Source of the DNA: Homalodisca vitripennis
Taxonomy: Eukaryota > Arthropoda > Insecta > Hemiptera > Cicadellidae
DNA: 64,000 nucleotides
Direction of reading: 5' to 3'
Assembly (NCBI RefSeq): GCF_021130785.1
Contig: NC_060209.1
Span: 21,785,501 to 21,849,500 of the forward strand
Positions 31,750-42,300 of the stretch are shown here, in pieces (position 1 is the first letter of the stretch; each line of letters opens with the position of its first letter). The translations under genes were made by a program, and so were the position numbers. The notes under the pieces are model-generated. The model was given only the letters and a program-made list of their open reading frames with translations. It was not told the DNA's origin and searched no databases.

Positions 31750-34700
31750 TTACATGTCAAAGTTTCCAAGTTTATTTAACTCATCTAATATATCAGATTT
31801 TGCTTCATTTTTATAGCCATAAGGTACTGTATCGATCTTATTTTCTAGGACAATTCTCTTATCATCTTTAGCGTTCAGTGCCAGCTTGTTTATGGTGATG
31901 GTGTACAACTCATGTTTGTAGCTTTTGATTACTGTCATCTCCCTAAATTCTTCTTTATCTTCGAACAAACATCTCTTCAAGTTTTCGATATTTATTGTTT
32001 TATTTACAACGCTTCTCTTAATTCCTTTACACCTAACTGGATTTTTGTCTAGATATTTGTACGAGTACATCTTTGATCTTAAACCACAAAATTCTTCTAA
32101 AACTTCGCTATTTAGTTCGTCTTTGAATTTTCCTATGACTTTCTTATTTTTAGTACCGAAACATTCATGATCTTTTGGATAATCGCTCGTATCAAAGTCA
32201 TTCAAATTTTCTTTAATAATTTTGTAAGGATCACGTTTTAATTCTAGAAAATAACTGTCTGTATCCATGTAACACAGATTCAAATCTGGATCATAGTTCT
32301 TTAATTTGTTGTAATAAAACTCGTACATTAGCAATTTTGAGAGGTCGAGAACTGAAAATCCTATGTAGATCGGCTTGTTAAATTTTACTTTCTGTTTATA
32401 CATGTGACTCGCTATACAGTTGTCGTCAAAGATACTAAAGCATTTGAAATTTGTTTTCTTAGCTTGTTTTCATTGAAAATTCTTCATTTCCTAGTCTAAT
32501 ATCACATCTGTTTCTCACATTTTTCCATAGATTTTCCAAAAACTGAGTTGTTCATCAGCTTATAAAAATCCTTCTCAAAGTCACTTGTAGCTTTGGTTCT
32601 CATGTTTGTGTTAAAATCAATATACTTTTTCATAAAAGGCTTCTGATCGAATGCGATAACTCTATTCACATGTTTCAAAATCATACCTTGTTCCAAATAG
32701 AACTTCAAATTTCTCGAATGAACAACGTATTCAGTTTTATCCAGTAGAGTTGTGCAAAGTTTGTTTTTAAAATGTTCTGGAGCAAGAGGTAAATCCTTGT
32801 GATGTTCATGTAAATTTGTTGGATATTCTAGATCGACTTCAAGAATATAGCCATAATCTTCGTCGCCAGTGAGTTTCTAAAATTGTTTCTTTCCATTCTG
32901 CAGTTGTGTAAGTTTTTGGATCCATCCACTTGATTTCGTTATATGGTAAATTTTGCATTAGGCCATACCCATAAAGGTTATTAGCATCGACGTATAACAA
33001 ATAGTTTTCGGGCTTTGTCTTAACAAAATCTTTCAAATATTTGTTATTTGCTTTCACATATCGTTTAATACATTGAGAAATGCCTCCGCGAATACCTTTT
33101 TCGATCATTAAATACATATTATAATCGTTAATTAGCTGAAGCTCAATTTTCGTTAATTTTAACATTGCGTCCCATGCGAGACTGGGAGCTGTTAGATAGT
33201 GTGCCGGATCGAGTTTATAGCAATTTAGGCAAATGTTTCTGAAATTTTCGAATATATCGGCAAGCAATAAAACATCTTGGATGATGTTATAGAGATCAGA
33301 GTAATTTCCTAGATTTTTCTCTTTTAATTTATTCCAAACAGCTAAATAATGTTGAAAATCTTTCTCAGATATGCTCTCATCTGTTAAAAGTGAATAGAAA
33401 TCTTGAATTTTTAGCTCTTCTGTGTAATCAAGTTTTTCAATACTATCGATAAATTCATAGGGAAATATTCCTTTTCCAGATAGAATTTTAAAGATTTCTT
33501 CTTCGTCATTTGGTTGTCTATCTAGAATTGCGTTCAGACCATCTTGTATAAAATGATTTGTATGTTTGAAGTCTTCTTTCTTGAGGTTTTTAGCTAACTT
33601 TTCAATAGACGAGGCCATGAATCTAAATGTGTCTACGAAAGAGAATTTTATGAACTTTCTAGGTTTGTCACCATCAAACTCATACCCGTATCCAGAATTT
33701 ACAGAGTAATTTATATATTTTTTCTTCTGAGTTTGCGATCAAATCAACGTTTCCATATTTCTTAGCTAATTCTTTTATGTACAAATGTGTGTCATAGTTA
33801 CTCATATTGTGACAGAAAACTGGAATGTTTTGTGGAAATTTCAAATTCAGATTGCAACATGCATGAGCTGCGCCTCGAAACTTGCCGGTTAAATGACAAT
33901 GATCTCTCACTTTATTATAACTCTTATCTTTCCAACTATCAGGAGTAAAACCATACTGAATTGACTCAACATCATAAGCAGACCATTCGCAAATATGACA
34001 AACGTTTGCATTTTGGTATGAAATTTCTTCTTCTTAAGTCAATTTCATAGGTTTTTTGTTCTTAGAATTATATTTTGTAGCTATGTATTTCGATAATTTA
34101 TTGAGTTCTTCAAACAATTTTGCAGGAACATTTGGCAAATCTTCTTCATTTTTTGCTCGATAACATATCGGCTTGTACATACGATTGGTCACATTAGACA
34201 CTAAATATAGAGTAAAACCATAAGGAATGTGCTTCTGAATCTTGGTTGTAGTCGATCTTTGTGGATTGTTCTTGCATGTCGGAATTTTTTCTAATATGCT
34301 TTCAAAATCCATATAAATAACGTACGGATGGCTAAACTTCTTTTGATAATTAGTAAATGATGTTGTTTGACCTGGAAACGGCATAATTGGTTTACAAACT
34401 TCATGTTGCTTGCAAATTTCTAAATGGTCTGCTAAATCTCCAGATTTGTAAAAATGGCTTAAACATCTTCTGCATAGAAATTTTTTGTGTTCATGCTTAG
34501 ATAACTGAGAGAAAACGAGCTTATTTAAATCTGTTATCAAAACATAATGAGATTTGTCATCTTGTTTAACATACAATAAATCGATTTCTAACTCGGCATC
34601 ATAAATTTCTGAAATTTGTAACGGAACAATATTAATTTTTTCATCATAAGTATAGATATTTATAGACATTTTTGGATATTTGTACTTGGAATTGTAACTT

Positions 34701-35520
34701 CGTTTTTCAAATAATTGTATATCTTTCAAAGACATTGGATACTCGAAACCTAAAAAATATCTCGTCATTTACAAATTTTTCATATTGTTTTACACGTTCA
34801 GGATGAAATTTTGATTTTTCAATTGCACATCGGATAGAGTAAATTAAAGCAATAGTCATCTTCATTTTTGATATTTACACAAGCTTTCTTTACCTTTATC
34901 TCTTGTGGTAAATCGATATATGATCCTGCGTTCATTATTTCGTGTTTATTAAGGCTCAAAATCAGTTGTTTACAGCGTTTTAATGTCCATCCAGAACCTT
35001 TATTTGGATGATTTGTCTGTTCTCGATGTGTTAATTTATTAAATTGTTTAGAAATAAAGTCGTTTACATCAAAGATCTCGTCTGCTTTTATAGTAAAGTA
35101 CATTGGACAAGTTTGTGTTTCACCGTTCACTAAAGTTCGTTCGTATTCGCATTCTAAAGAGAGATATCCTTTACTATTTTTCACAGTTTCTTGAAATTTT
35201 TCGATTAAACTTTTAATTTCTGGGCGCAAAATAGAAAGATATTTGTAAATTGACATGAAATTGTCGTTTAAATTTGTTAAAATGTATTGCTTAAATAGAC
35301 CGTGTATTGAGGATAAAACTTCTACATCAATGATATTTTCAGGTTTCTCATTAATCGTTTTATCAATTTCTTCGATCATTTCTGACTTAGTTTTGTCGTT
35401 AGTTTCGATAGCCAATTTTTCAGCTATTGAATGAATTTTTTCATCATTAAATAGATTGAGATCTTTTTTACTTTCCTTAAAATTTTTCTTTAGTTCACGC
35501 AATTTTTCTATATTATACAT
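31750..35520 (-). pseudogene. Protein-primed family B DNA polymerase, multiply disrupted
   Basis: Frame pieces over 3.77 kb give the complete order of a Polinton PolB. The N-terminal region (34819-35520) has a SAP-like helix pair. A zinc-finger piece LCRRCLSHF precedes ExoI YMDFESIL (34034-34768). RDHCHLTGKFRG and ExoII VFCHNMSNYDTH are at 33680-33910. ExoIII and YVDANNLYGYGLMQNLP are at 32839-33618. Motif B DFYKLMNNSVFGKSME is at 32502-32708, and motif C CYMDTDSY at 31750-32403. The family replicates linear DNA from a terminal protein. Breaks: shifts near 34835, 34760, 33650, 32870, 32525 and 32465, and a stop at 34034. The catalytic motifs themselves are unaltered. The length is normal for the family, so decay is by small lesions only. 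Confidence 0.92.
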
Positions 35521-35653
35521 GTTTTGGTGATCGGCAATTTGATTTTTTTATATATATAGTATTTATATAGGGAAAATTTGAATCTGCCAAGTTTTACTAT
35601 TTAGTAAAATATCTTTTTATTAAGCTGAAAAATAGCAATAATTCAGTAGATTT

Positions 35654-35806
35654 CTAAGGATTTTTATCAAAATTCCTCAAATAATTTAGTTCTTTTTCAT
35701 AAATATCTTTATTTTTCAGATGAATTTTAGAATTATAATGTCGGGTATAATGATGTTCGAAAATGTCTTTTTTGCAGTACGGGCAGGATATCTTTTTCCT
35801 ATCCAT
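35654..35806 (-). CDS. C2H2-type zinc-finger mini-protein (50 aa)
   Basis: A 50-aa frame starting at the perfect motif AAATTTTCCCTATTTAAATGG. It has C8-x2-C11 and histidines at 23 and 29 (SCPYCKKDIFEHHYTRHYNSK), a classic finger, followed by a lysine/asparagine-rich tail. It sits inside the left end of the 235-bp array: the last codons and stop lie in the TTCTAAGGATTTTTATC segment that is repeated in every unit. Likely DNA- or RNA-binding. Single-finger proteins are common in these elements. Confidence 0.6.
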   Translation of the reverse strand: MDRKKISCPYCKKDIFEHHYTRHYNSKIHLKNKDIYEKELNYLRNFDKNP

Positions 35807-36138
35807 TTAAATAGGGAAAATTTGAATCTGCCAAGTTTTACTATTTAGTAAAATATCTTTTTATTAAGCTGAAAAATAGCAATAATTCAGTAGATTTCTA
35901 AGGATTTTTATCAAAATTTGATAAAAATTAGCACAATTTATGTAGAAACAGCGTTAAATGTTTCTATTTATGTAGGAAAAATTTAAAGATTTTGATACAA
36001 ATCAGCAGAATTTATGATTTAACAGCGTTAGATTCTTCTATTTATATAGGGAAAATTTGAATCTGCCAAGTTTTACTATTTAGTAAAATATCTTTTTATT
36101 AAGCTGAAAAATAGCAATAATTCAGTAGATTTCTAAGG

Positions 36139-36163
36139 ATTTTTATCAAAATTTGATAAAAAT
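36139..36163. promoter_or_regulatory. 25-bp palindrome in the array (representative copy)
   Basis: ATTTTTATCAAA and TTTGATAAAAAT are perfect inverted arms around one central A. Repeated once per unit. Resembles the central palindromes of baculovirus hr enhancers/origins in layout, not in sequence. Confidence 0.55.
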
Positions 36164-37973
36164 TAGCACAATTTATGTAGAAACAGCGTTAAATGTTTCT
36201 ATTTATATAGGAAAAATTTAAAGATTTTGATACAAATCAGCAGAATTTATGATTTAACAGCGTTAGATTCTTCTATTTATATAGGGAAAATTTGAATCTG
36301 CCAAGTTTTACTATTTAGTAAAATATCTTTTTATTAAGCTGAAAAATAGCAATAATTCAGTAGATTTCTAAGGATTTTTATCAAAATTTGATAAAAATTA
36401 GCACAATTTATGTAGAAACAGCGTTAAATGTTTCTATTTATATAGGAAAAATTTAAAGATTTTGATACAAATCAGCAGAATTTATGATTTAACAGCGTTA
36501 GATTCTTCTATTTATATAGGGAAAATTTGAATCTGCCAAGTTTTACTATTTAGTAAAATATCTTTTTATTAAGCTGAAAAATAGCAATAATTCAGTAGAT
36601 TTCTAAGGATTTTTATCAAAATTTGATAAAAATTAGCACAATTTATGTAGAAACAGCGTTAAATGTTTCTATTTATATAGGAAAAATTTAAAGATTTTGA
36701 TACAAATCAGCAGAATTTATGATTTAACAGCGTTAGATTCTTCTATTTATATAGGGAAAATTTGAATCTGCCAAGTTTTACTATTTAGTAAAATATCTTT
36801 TTATTAAGCTGAAAAATAGCAATAATTCAGTAGATTTCTAAGGATTTTTATCAAAATTTGATAAAAATTAGCACAATTTATGTAGAAACAGCGTTAAATG
36901 TTTCTATTTATATAGGAAAAATTTAAAGATTTTGATACAAATCAGCAGAATTTATGATTTAACAGCGTTAGATTCTTCTATTTATATAGGGAAAATTTGA
37001 ATCTGCCAAGTTTTACTATTTAGTAAAATATCTTTTTATTAAGCTGAAAAATAGCAATAATTCAGTAGATTTCTAAGGATTTTTATCAAAATTTGATAAA
37101 AATTAGCACAATTTATGTAGAAACAGCGTTAAATGTTTCTATTTATATAGGAAAAATTTAAAGATTTTGATACAAATCAGCAGAATTTATGATTTAACAG
37201 CGTTAGATTCTTCTATTTATATAGGGAAAATTTGAATCTGCCAAGTTTTACTATTTAGTAAAATATCTTTTTATTAAGCTGAAAAATAGCAATAATTCAG
37301 TAGATTTCTAAGGATTTTTATCAAAATTTGATAAAAATTAGCACAATTTATGTAGAAAAAGCGTTAAATGTTTCTATTTATATAGGAAAAATTTAAAGAT
37401 TTTGATACAAATCAGCAGAATTTATGATTTAACAGCGTTAGATTCTTCTATTTATATAGGGAAAATTTGAATCTGCCAAGTTTTACTATTTAGTAAAATA
37501 TCTTTTTATTAAGCTGAAAAATAGCAATAATTCAGTAGATTTCTAAGGATTTTTATCAAAATTTGATAAAAATTAGCACAATTTATGTAGAAACAGCGTT
37601 AAATGTTTCTATTTATATAGGAAAAATTTAAAGATTTTGATACAAATCAGCAGAATTTATGATTTAACAGCGTTAGATTCTTCTATTTATATAGGGAAAA
37701 TTTGTATAACTCAGACTTTGAAAAGTGGAGAATTTTACTAGAATTTGACACAAATCAGCACAAATTGTAGTAAAACAGCTGTAGATTCTTCTATTTAGAT
37801 AGGAAAAGAATTTATTTAGAGATTTTCTAAATTTCAAATTTTTAGTGATTTTTCGAGAAATTTCGTTCAAATTATCAACTTTTAAGCTAAAAATCCGCAA
37901 TAATTAGAGATATTTCAGTAGATTTTCAGGATTTTTAAAAAAAACTCTAGTATGTATGCACCTTAAGAGCTGT

Positions 37974-38011
37974 GGTTTTGATCCTAAAAACACGTTTTTA
38001 GGGTCAAAACC
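37974..38011. promoter_or_regulatory. 38-bp near-perfect palindrome (hairpin)
   Basis: Arms GGTTTTGATCCTAAAAAC and GTTTTTAGGGTCAAAACC pair over 18 bp with a single G:T position and a 2-nt loop. It lies between the array and the right terminal gene. It could be a transcript-end hairpin, a protein-binding site or an origin. Confidence 0.6.
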
Positions 38012-38071
38012 CCGGTTTTTTGTGTATTTTGGAAGTATAGTGTTGATTTTTCACCTTAAAAGTGTAGAAGT

Positions 38072-38091
38072 ATTAATTTTTTTCTATGTAA
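38072..38091 (+). promoter_or_regulatory. Late-type promoter of the right-terminal gene
   Basis: AATTTTTTTCTATGTAAATGG overlaps the start codon of the gene at 38092. Confidence 0.55.
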
Positions 38092-38389
38092 ATGGCACTG
38101 TTACAAGAGTTGAATAAGGTTGGTGATTTAAAGTTCAAAGAATACAAGAGATTAATAGAATTAGAAGAAAATAAGAAATACAAAATTGTGAATTTGGAGA
38201 AAATGAAAGATAAATTCGGGTTTACAATAATTGGAAGATTGTAAAGTACACTTACCGAACAGATTTTTGACTGTTTTGGATGAAAAAAAGATTAAAGAAT
38301 TGAACAAAAATGAAAAATTACACTTGGTTGTTACTGGAAAGAAGACTATTAAAGATAAAGACTGTGTTACAATTAACTTCGTGGAATAA
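38092..38389 (+). pseudogene. Right-terminal small gene of unknown function, frameshifted
   Basis: The first frame (50 codons, stop at 38242) reads MALLQELNKVGDLKFKEYK and KDKFGFTII. The next frame continues with VHLPNRFLTVLDEKKIKEL and KLHLVVTGKKT to a stop at 38387. The pattern 'K-x-V-x-L-P-x-R-F ... L-x-L-V-V-x-G' is one I associate with short conserved proteins in insect Polinton-like elements, but I cannot name a function. The gene ends 8 bp from the right TIR, mirroring the VLTF3-like gene at the left end. The break is a one-base shift near 38240. Confidence 0.5.
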
Positions 38390-38397
38390 AGATTTCG

Positions 38398-38593
38398 AAG
38401 ATTTCTGGATTTTTTCATTAAAACAGCTTAAGAAATTAGAAGCCTACAATGAACAGTAAAACAGATATAGATTCGGTTATTTAACATTCGTGATTTCCTG
38501 TTTGATTTCTCAGATTTGTTTATGGTTCAATGGACAGTATTTTACATTGATTTTCTGACTGTCCCAAAAGTGTCCTAGGACCATATTCATATC

Positions 38594-38597
<4 letters not shown>
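38398..38597. repeat. Right terminal inverted repeat
   Basis: Mirror of 23299-23501 with near-perfect identity, ending CCATATTCATATCTACT. The flank is a (TA)n tract, which obscures any target duplication. Confidence 0.95.
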
Positions 38598-38628
<31 letters not shown>

Positions 38629-38795
38629 TAAATTTGTTTAAATGGCAGTGTCTTTATTTATTTTTTTCAGTAAACGTTGAATCACATAAAGTACTGTGTG
38701 CTCCGCCGGGACTCGAACCCGGATCTCACTTGTCGGGTGAATATGCTACCAATTTTTTGATTCAATGTTTATTGAAAAACTTATATATATATATT

Positions 38796-38845
<50 letters not shown>
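38598..38845. repeat. (TA)n tracts around a truncated tRNA-like element
   Basis: TA repeats at about 38603-38629 and 38783-38845 flank the second inverted-repeat/tRNA-like unit. Confidence 0.85.
38676..38767. repeat. Inverted-repeat element with truncated tRNA-like core (copy B)
   Basis: Same arms as copy A at 2653 (TTGAATCACATAAAGTA on the left, TTTTTTGATTCAA on the right). The enclosed minus-strand tRNA-like part keeps the acceptor 3' side, the T arm (CGGGTTCGAGTCCCGGC) and the anticodon arm, but has lost the acceptor 5' side and most of the D arm. It lies immediately outside the right end of the Polinton-like element. Confidence 0.6.
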
Positions 38846-38849
<4 letters not shown>

Positions 38850-39049
38850 GCAAATATTTTACATGAATATTAAGATAACATAATCATGTTTTATGGCTCT
38901 AAATAGATTTTTATTTAATAATATACTATACATACATTTCAGTCACGTTTAATCAAATTGTACTGTTCAGATTAAGCCAACAACAATACAGAGAAACATT
39001 TAAGAGTCTCATTGAAATCCTAACCGAACACTTGAAAACTAGTTATGTA

Positions 39050-39335
39050 TGCCATAATTCTTCACTATAATAAGGCATTTGACTGTCTTTGGCATAAACA
39101 ATTTATCAAGAAGCTGACTATACTAGGTATAGCTCAATAGCAAAGAAATGGTTCATTAGCCATTTCAAGTGAAGAACGTAACAAGTAGGGTTCCCGCAAG
39201 AGCAAAAGGAGATACTTAAATTCAAAACTACTGCTAATGAATAAGGTCATGCAACAGGGATAATTTTTATGTCCTCTCATATTTATATTCTCCACTAACT
39301 AACGACTACCATAAATCCGTAGGAAATGTTGTCTA
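39050..39335 (+). pseudogene. Non-LTR reverse transcriptase relic
   Basis: Frame pieces read AFDCLWHKQFIKKLTILGI at 39075 and MQQG-x-FLCPLIFIFSTN at about 39250, the palm motif A and the 'QG..L.P.LF' block of LINE RTs. Several stops and shifts make it a very old fragment. It is different from the Jockey-like relic in the duplication. Confidence 0.55.
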
Positions 39336-42300
39336 GTCGTTAATATTTTCTGAGAACTCTTTGCTTCTATTTGAAGAAGATATGATGAAATTAAAAATCA
39401 AATGAATGTACCTGTAGAAATTACCTTGTAAATCAAGGTTAATTTATGAGAAATAGATATCATGTCTTTCTCCCGGCATATGTCTGAAAGAAGACTCAGT
39501 TACTGGGCGTGATTCTGTACTGAAGTGTCTTTGAATCAACATCCAGAAACAATGAGTAAGGATATAAACACATGTTTCTATGTATTGATAAGAATAGAAT
39601 TAGTCTACAACGGAAAGTTAGATAGCATACTTTTCGATGATTGGAAGCAAAATAAGACATGTCCTAATTGTAAAGAGTTCAAAAGCATATAAAAACTTTA
39701 TTAACGTGTATTGGCATCTAATATAAGCGGTTACAAATACTTTCAAGCCATAAAAAGCTGCAGCGAAACCTTTAAAAGCCTGCATAACTTCCCTTTGAAT
39801 CCAAGATTATAATATGTATACAATTCGAAACCAGATTCGAAAAAACCAATCCGTTCACAGCTAGGTACACACTAGGACAATATCTTACTCTTTCTTCTCG
39901 ACCTCACACCGTTCTTCTTACCTCGAGAAACCCCCTTTTAATTGAGGTTCGACTCAACAATGGAAATAGCTTCAAGGGAACTCAATCCATTAATCAAAAT
40001 ATAATACAGTCTAATAAGTAACTTAAGCTGCAATATCAATACACTTAAAGTATATTTATTAGCTCCAAACCCCACCAATACAGCTATAAAAATTAGTTTG
40101 TACTAACTACAAATCAAATTACCAATCAAAAAAGGAAATAATAACACATAATAAAACAAAATATATGATATAAATTATTTAATATACTTAATTAAAATTG
40201 TACTAAATATACGTTTAAATATAGCCATCGAAATCTATGATTATTTTTAAGATATATAACATCTGAATAACTTTTTTTTGGCCGTACAAAATAGAAATTA
40301 CAAAAAAGGTAATTCGCATTTTTACAAAGTTGAATTTTAGAGAGTCGTTTAGAATTATTTTTTTAAATTGGCAACTGTTGACTGTCATTGATTTAAATAT
40401 TTTAGAAACGTCATTTTGTACGTTTAAACGTGCCTTAACCAGAGGCCTATACCTATACAAGTTTGAAACAAGAAGCAGATATAACTACCAGAATAGTATG
40501 CGCTAAACGATGGTTTATACACCTTCACAAACAAATGCTCTTTTTATAAAACGGTTACTCAATTCAATTAAAACTTCTTTGATGCCAAAAGTGTTACAAT
40601 CTCGCCTCAAACGTTTCGTGGCAGCCATTTTAGTGGAAAGCCAACTGCAAACCATAGTGTTGAAGAGTTTCTGTGATAATCAATTGAGAGATCACTCAGT
40701 GAGAAGATGGGTTGAAATTGGTGACGGATCACTGCGAGTGTGAATATGGTTGTAGTTTGAAGGCGGTCTCGACTTTGCATACATCTTTAACTTAAAAATT
40801 GTCGTTTACAGTAAATAAATGATTTGAGTAGATTACATTTAGTTTTTTATTCGCAGTTACCCACTGCTTCCCTCGCAATTTCGTAGGCTTTACACTTCTT
40901 GTTCCAGTAAATTATACTTCTGACGAAAATGTTTGCCTTTTTGCCACAATCAAGAAATGTTTCAAAAACGTTGAGTAATTAAATATCTAATTTAATTTAA
41001 TAAATTTTTCAATTTTTGGACAGTGTTTTTGTTTGCTTGGTAGATGTCTGATTACCGAAAAATCTCGATTGATAAAAAATCCGTTTCCCTTTGCCTAGGA
41101 ACTGCGTAGGGGCAGCACATTGTTTACATTAGATATATTTGTTAGTCTATACTGATACTCCGTGGTGCCTCAAATATTTTGTTAAATTAATTCATATTTT
41201 CACATATTCACATAACAAACGTCATTCCTGAAAAGAATAAAAAAATATAGGAAGTAGTTCCCTGATGTTTAGTGTACACTTACAGTTTCCAGAATCGAAA
41301 GTTGTAGAGACCAATGGGATACTCGACTGTGTCCTCTTTTATCTATAACATTCACTTTGATTTGTTTTTTGTTTTTTTATTTCACCAATATAATACAAAA
41401 AACAAAACTACTTGCTTAAATCGTTAACACAGGCAAGACCTATTCTAAAAACGATTATCACATCTAAGTCCAAATATATTCAATTGCTTACCTGATTTCA
41501 TTTTTGACTCTTTTGAACTCCTCTTCAAATCCATGCAAGGATCCCGTCTTTCTTATGGTGATTTTTTTAATAATATATATTATCATCTACGGTTTAGTTC
41601 ATCGTGGTATAAATAGTTATAACTATTTTGAGAATTATTATTATGGCCTTTTTCGTGTATTGATATTGTTAAAGGTTTTTCATATGTTGGTATTGCTCTT
41701 TGATTATGTTAATAGCTAGACGTTAAATGTTAGTTTACGATTCTGAAATTTTAAATTTACCCTATAAAATATCCTGATCCATTTTAATTACGATAATCAC
41801 CAGCCTGTAGTAATACTGAGCAAACTAGATGATACAATATACTAAGTTTCTAATGTAGCTACATTGTACCGATATTTTAATTTAACAACAATTTACAGTT
41901 GTAGTACATTTTACGTACGCTACAAACAGTAAAAGCTTTAATATGTCATATAAAGAGGTAATTAGTTTTGCAATAGGGTGTAAACATGAGGTATAAACAA
42001 CTGATACAGTAATTGGTACTAAGCTATAACACAATCAATAACTGGGTTAGTCTTTGTAGACAAAGGGGAAAAGCAAATTGAATTTATCTTTCAACACTAA
42101 TGCAAAATATTGCTACTGCAAAGGCACATCTGTCTGCAGAAATTACTGACCATGCAATTTTGAATGCGGTAGTTGCCACTATGATTCTTTGTAGTTTGTT
42201 TTATTAAAACGTTATTTTCAAATTGTTCTTAGCCCTTTAAATCTTATTATCAAATATTAATATACTATAAATAAGGCTTACCACTATAATTGGCCCAAAT

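Larger units (their letters stand above)
35571..37705. repeat. 235-bp tandem array with promoter motifs and palindromes
   Basis: Units begin GGGAAAATTTGAATCTGCC at 35814 and then at 36050, 36284, 36519, 36754, 36989, 37224, 37459 and 37694, so there are seven almost identical ~235-bp units plus degenerate partial units at the left end (35571, 35814). Each unit contains two minus-strand copies of the element's promoter block (AAATTTTCCCTATATAAATAG and AAATTTTTCCTATATAAATAG), a 25-bp palindrome (e.g. 36139-36163) and an 18-bp palindrome (e.g. 36071-36088). There is no open frame of note. By analogy with baculovirus homologous regions it could serve as enhancer or origin. Confidence 0.95.
37706..38091. 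other. Degenerate array edge and hairpin region, non-coding
   Basis: 37706-37960 retains scattered repeat-unit words (ACAAATCAGCACAA, TTCTTCTATTTAGATAGG). It is followed by the 38-bp palindrome at 37974-38011 and the promoter of the terminal gene. I see no coding sequence. Confidence 0.6.
23299..38597. mobile_element. Polinton/Maverick-like (adintovirus-like) endogenous viral element
   Basis: A 15.3-kb unit bounded by ~200-bp TIRs encodes the hallmark set: type B DNA polymerase, packaging ATPase, cysteine protease, double-jelly-roll capsid and penton, with PLA2-domain and pVI/MLP-like virion proteins. The length fits the 15-20 kb usual for Polintons. Most virion genes (24274-30086) read leftward, as does the polymerase (35520-31750). 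Penton, BRO genes and two terminal genes read rightward. I find no RVE integrase, normally a defining gene. Many genes are broken, so this is an inactive or non-autonomous copy. A direct target duplication is not evident at the ends. Confidence 0.93.

Noticed and set aside
34034..34768. A separate gene starting at 34768 with GTAAATG
   Set aside because: Protein content is the middle of the polymerase (zinc finger plus ExoI), so the TAAATG here is inside the broken gene and probably coincidental.
35571..37705. CRISPR-like array
   Set aside because: The whole 235-bp unit is repeated without variable spacers, and the context is eukaryotic/viral.
40510..40743. 77-codon plus-strand frame
   Set aside because: No motif, no supporting context, in featureless DNA.
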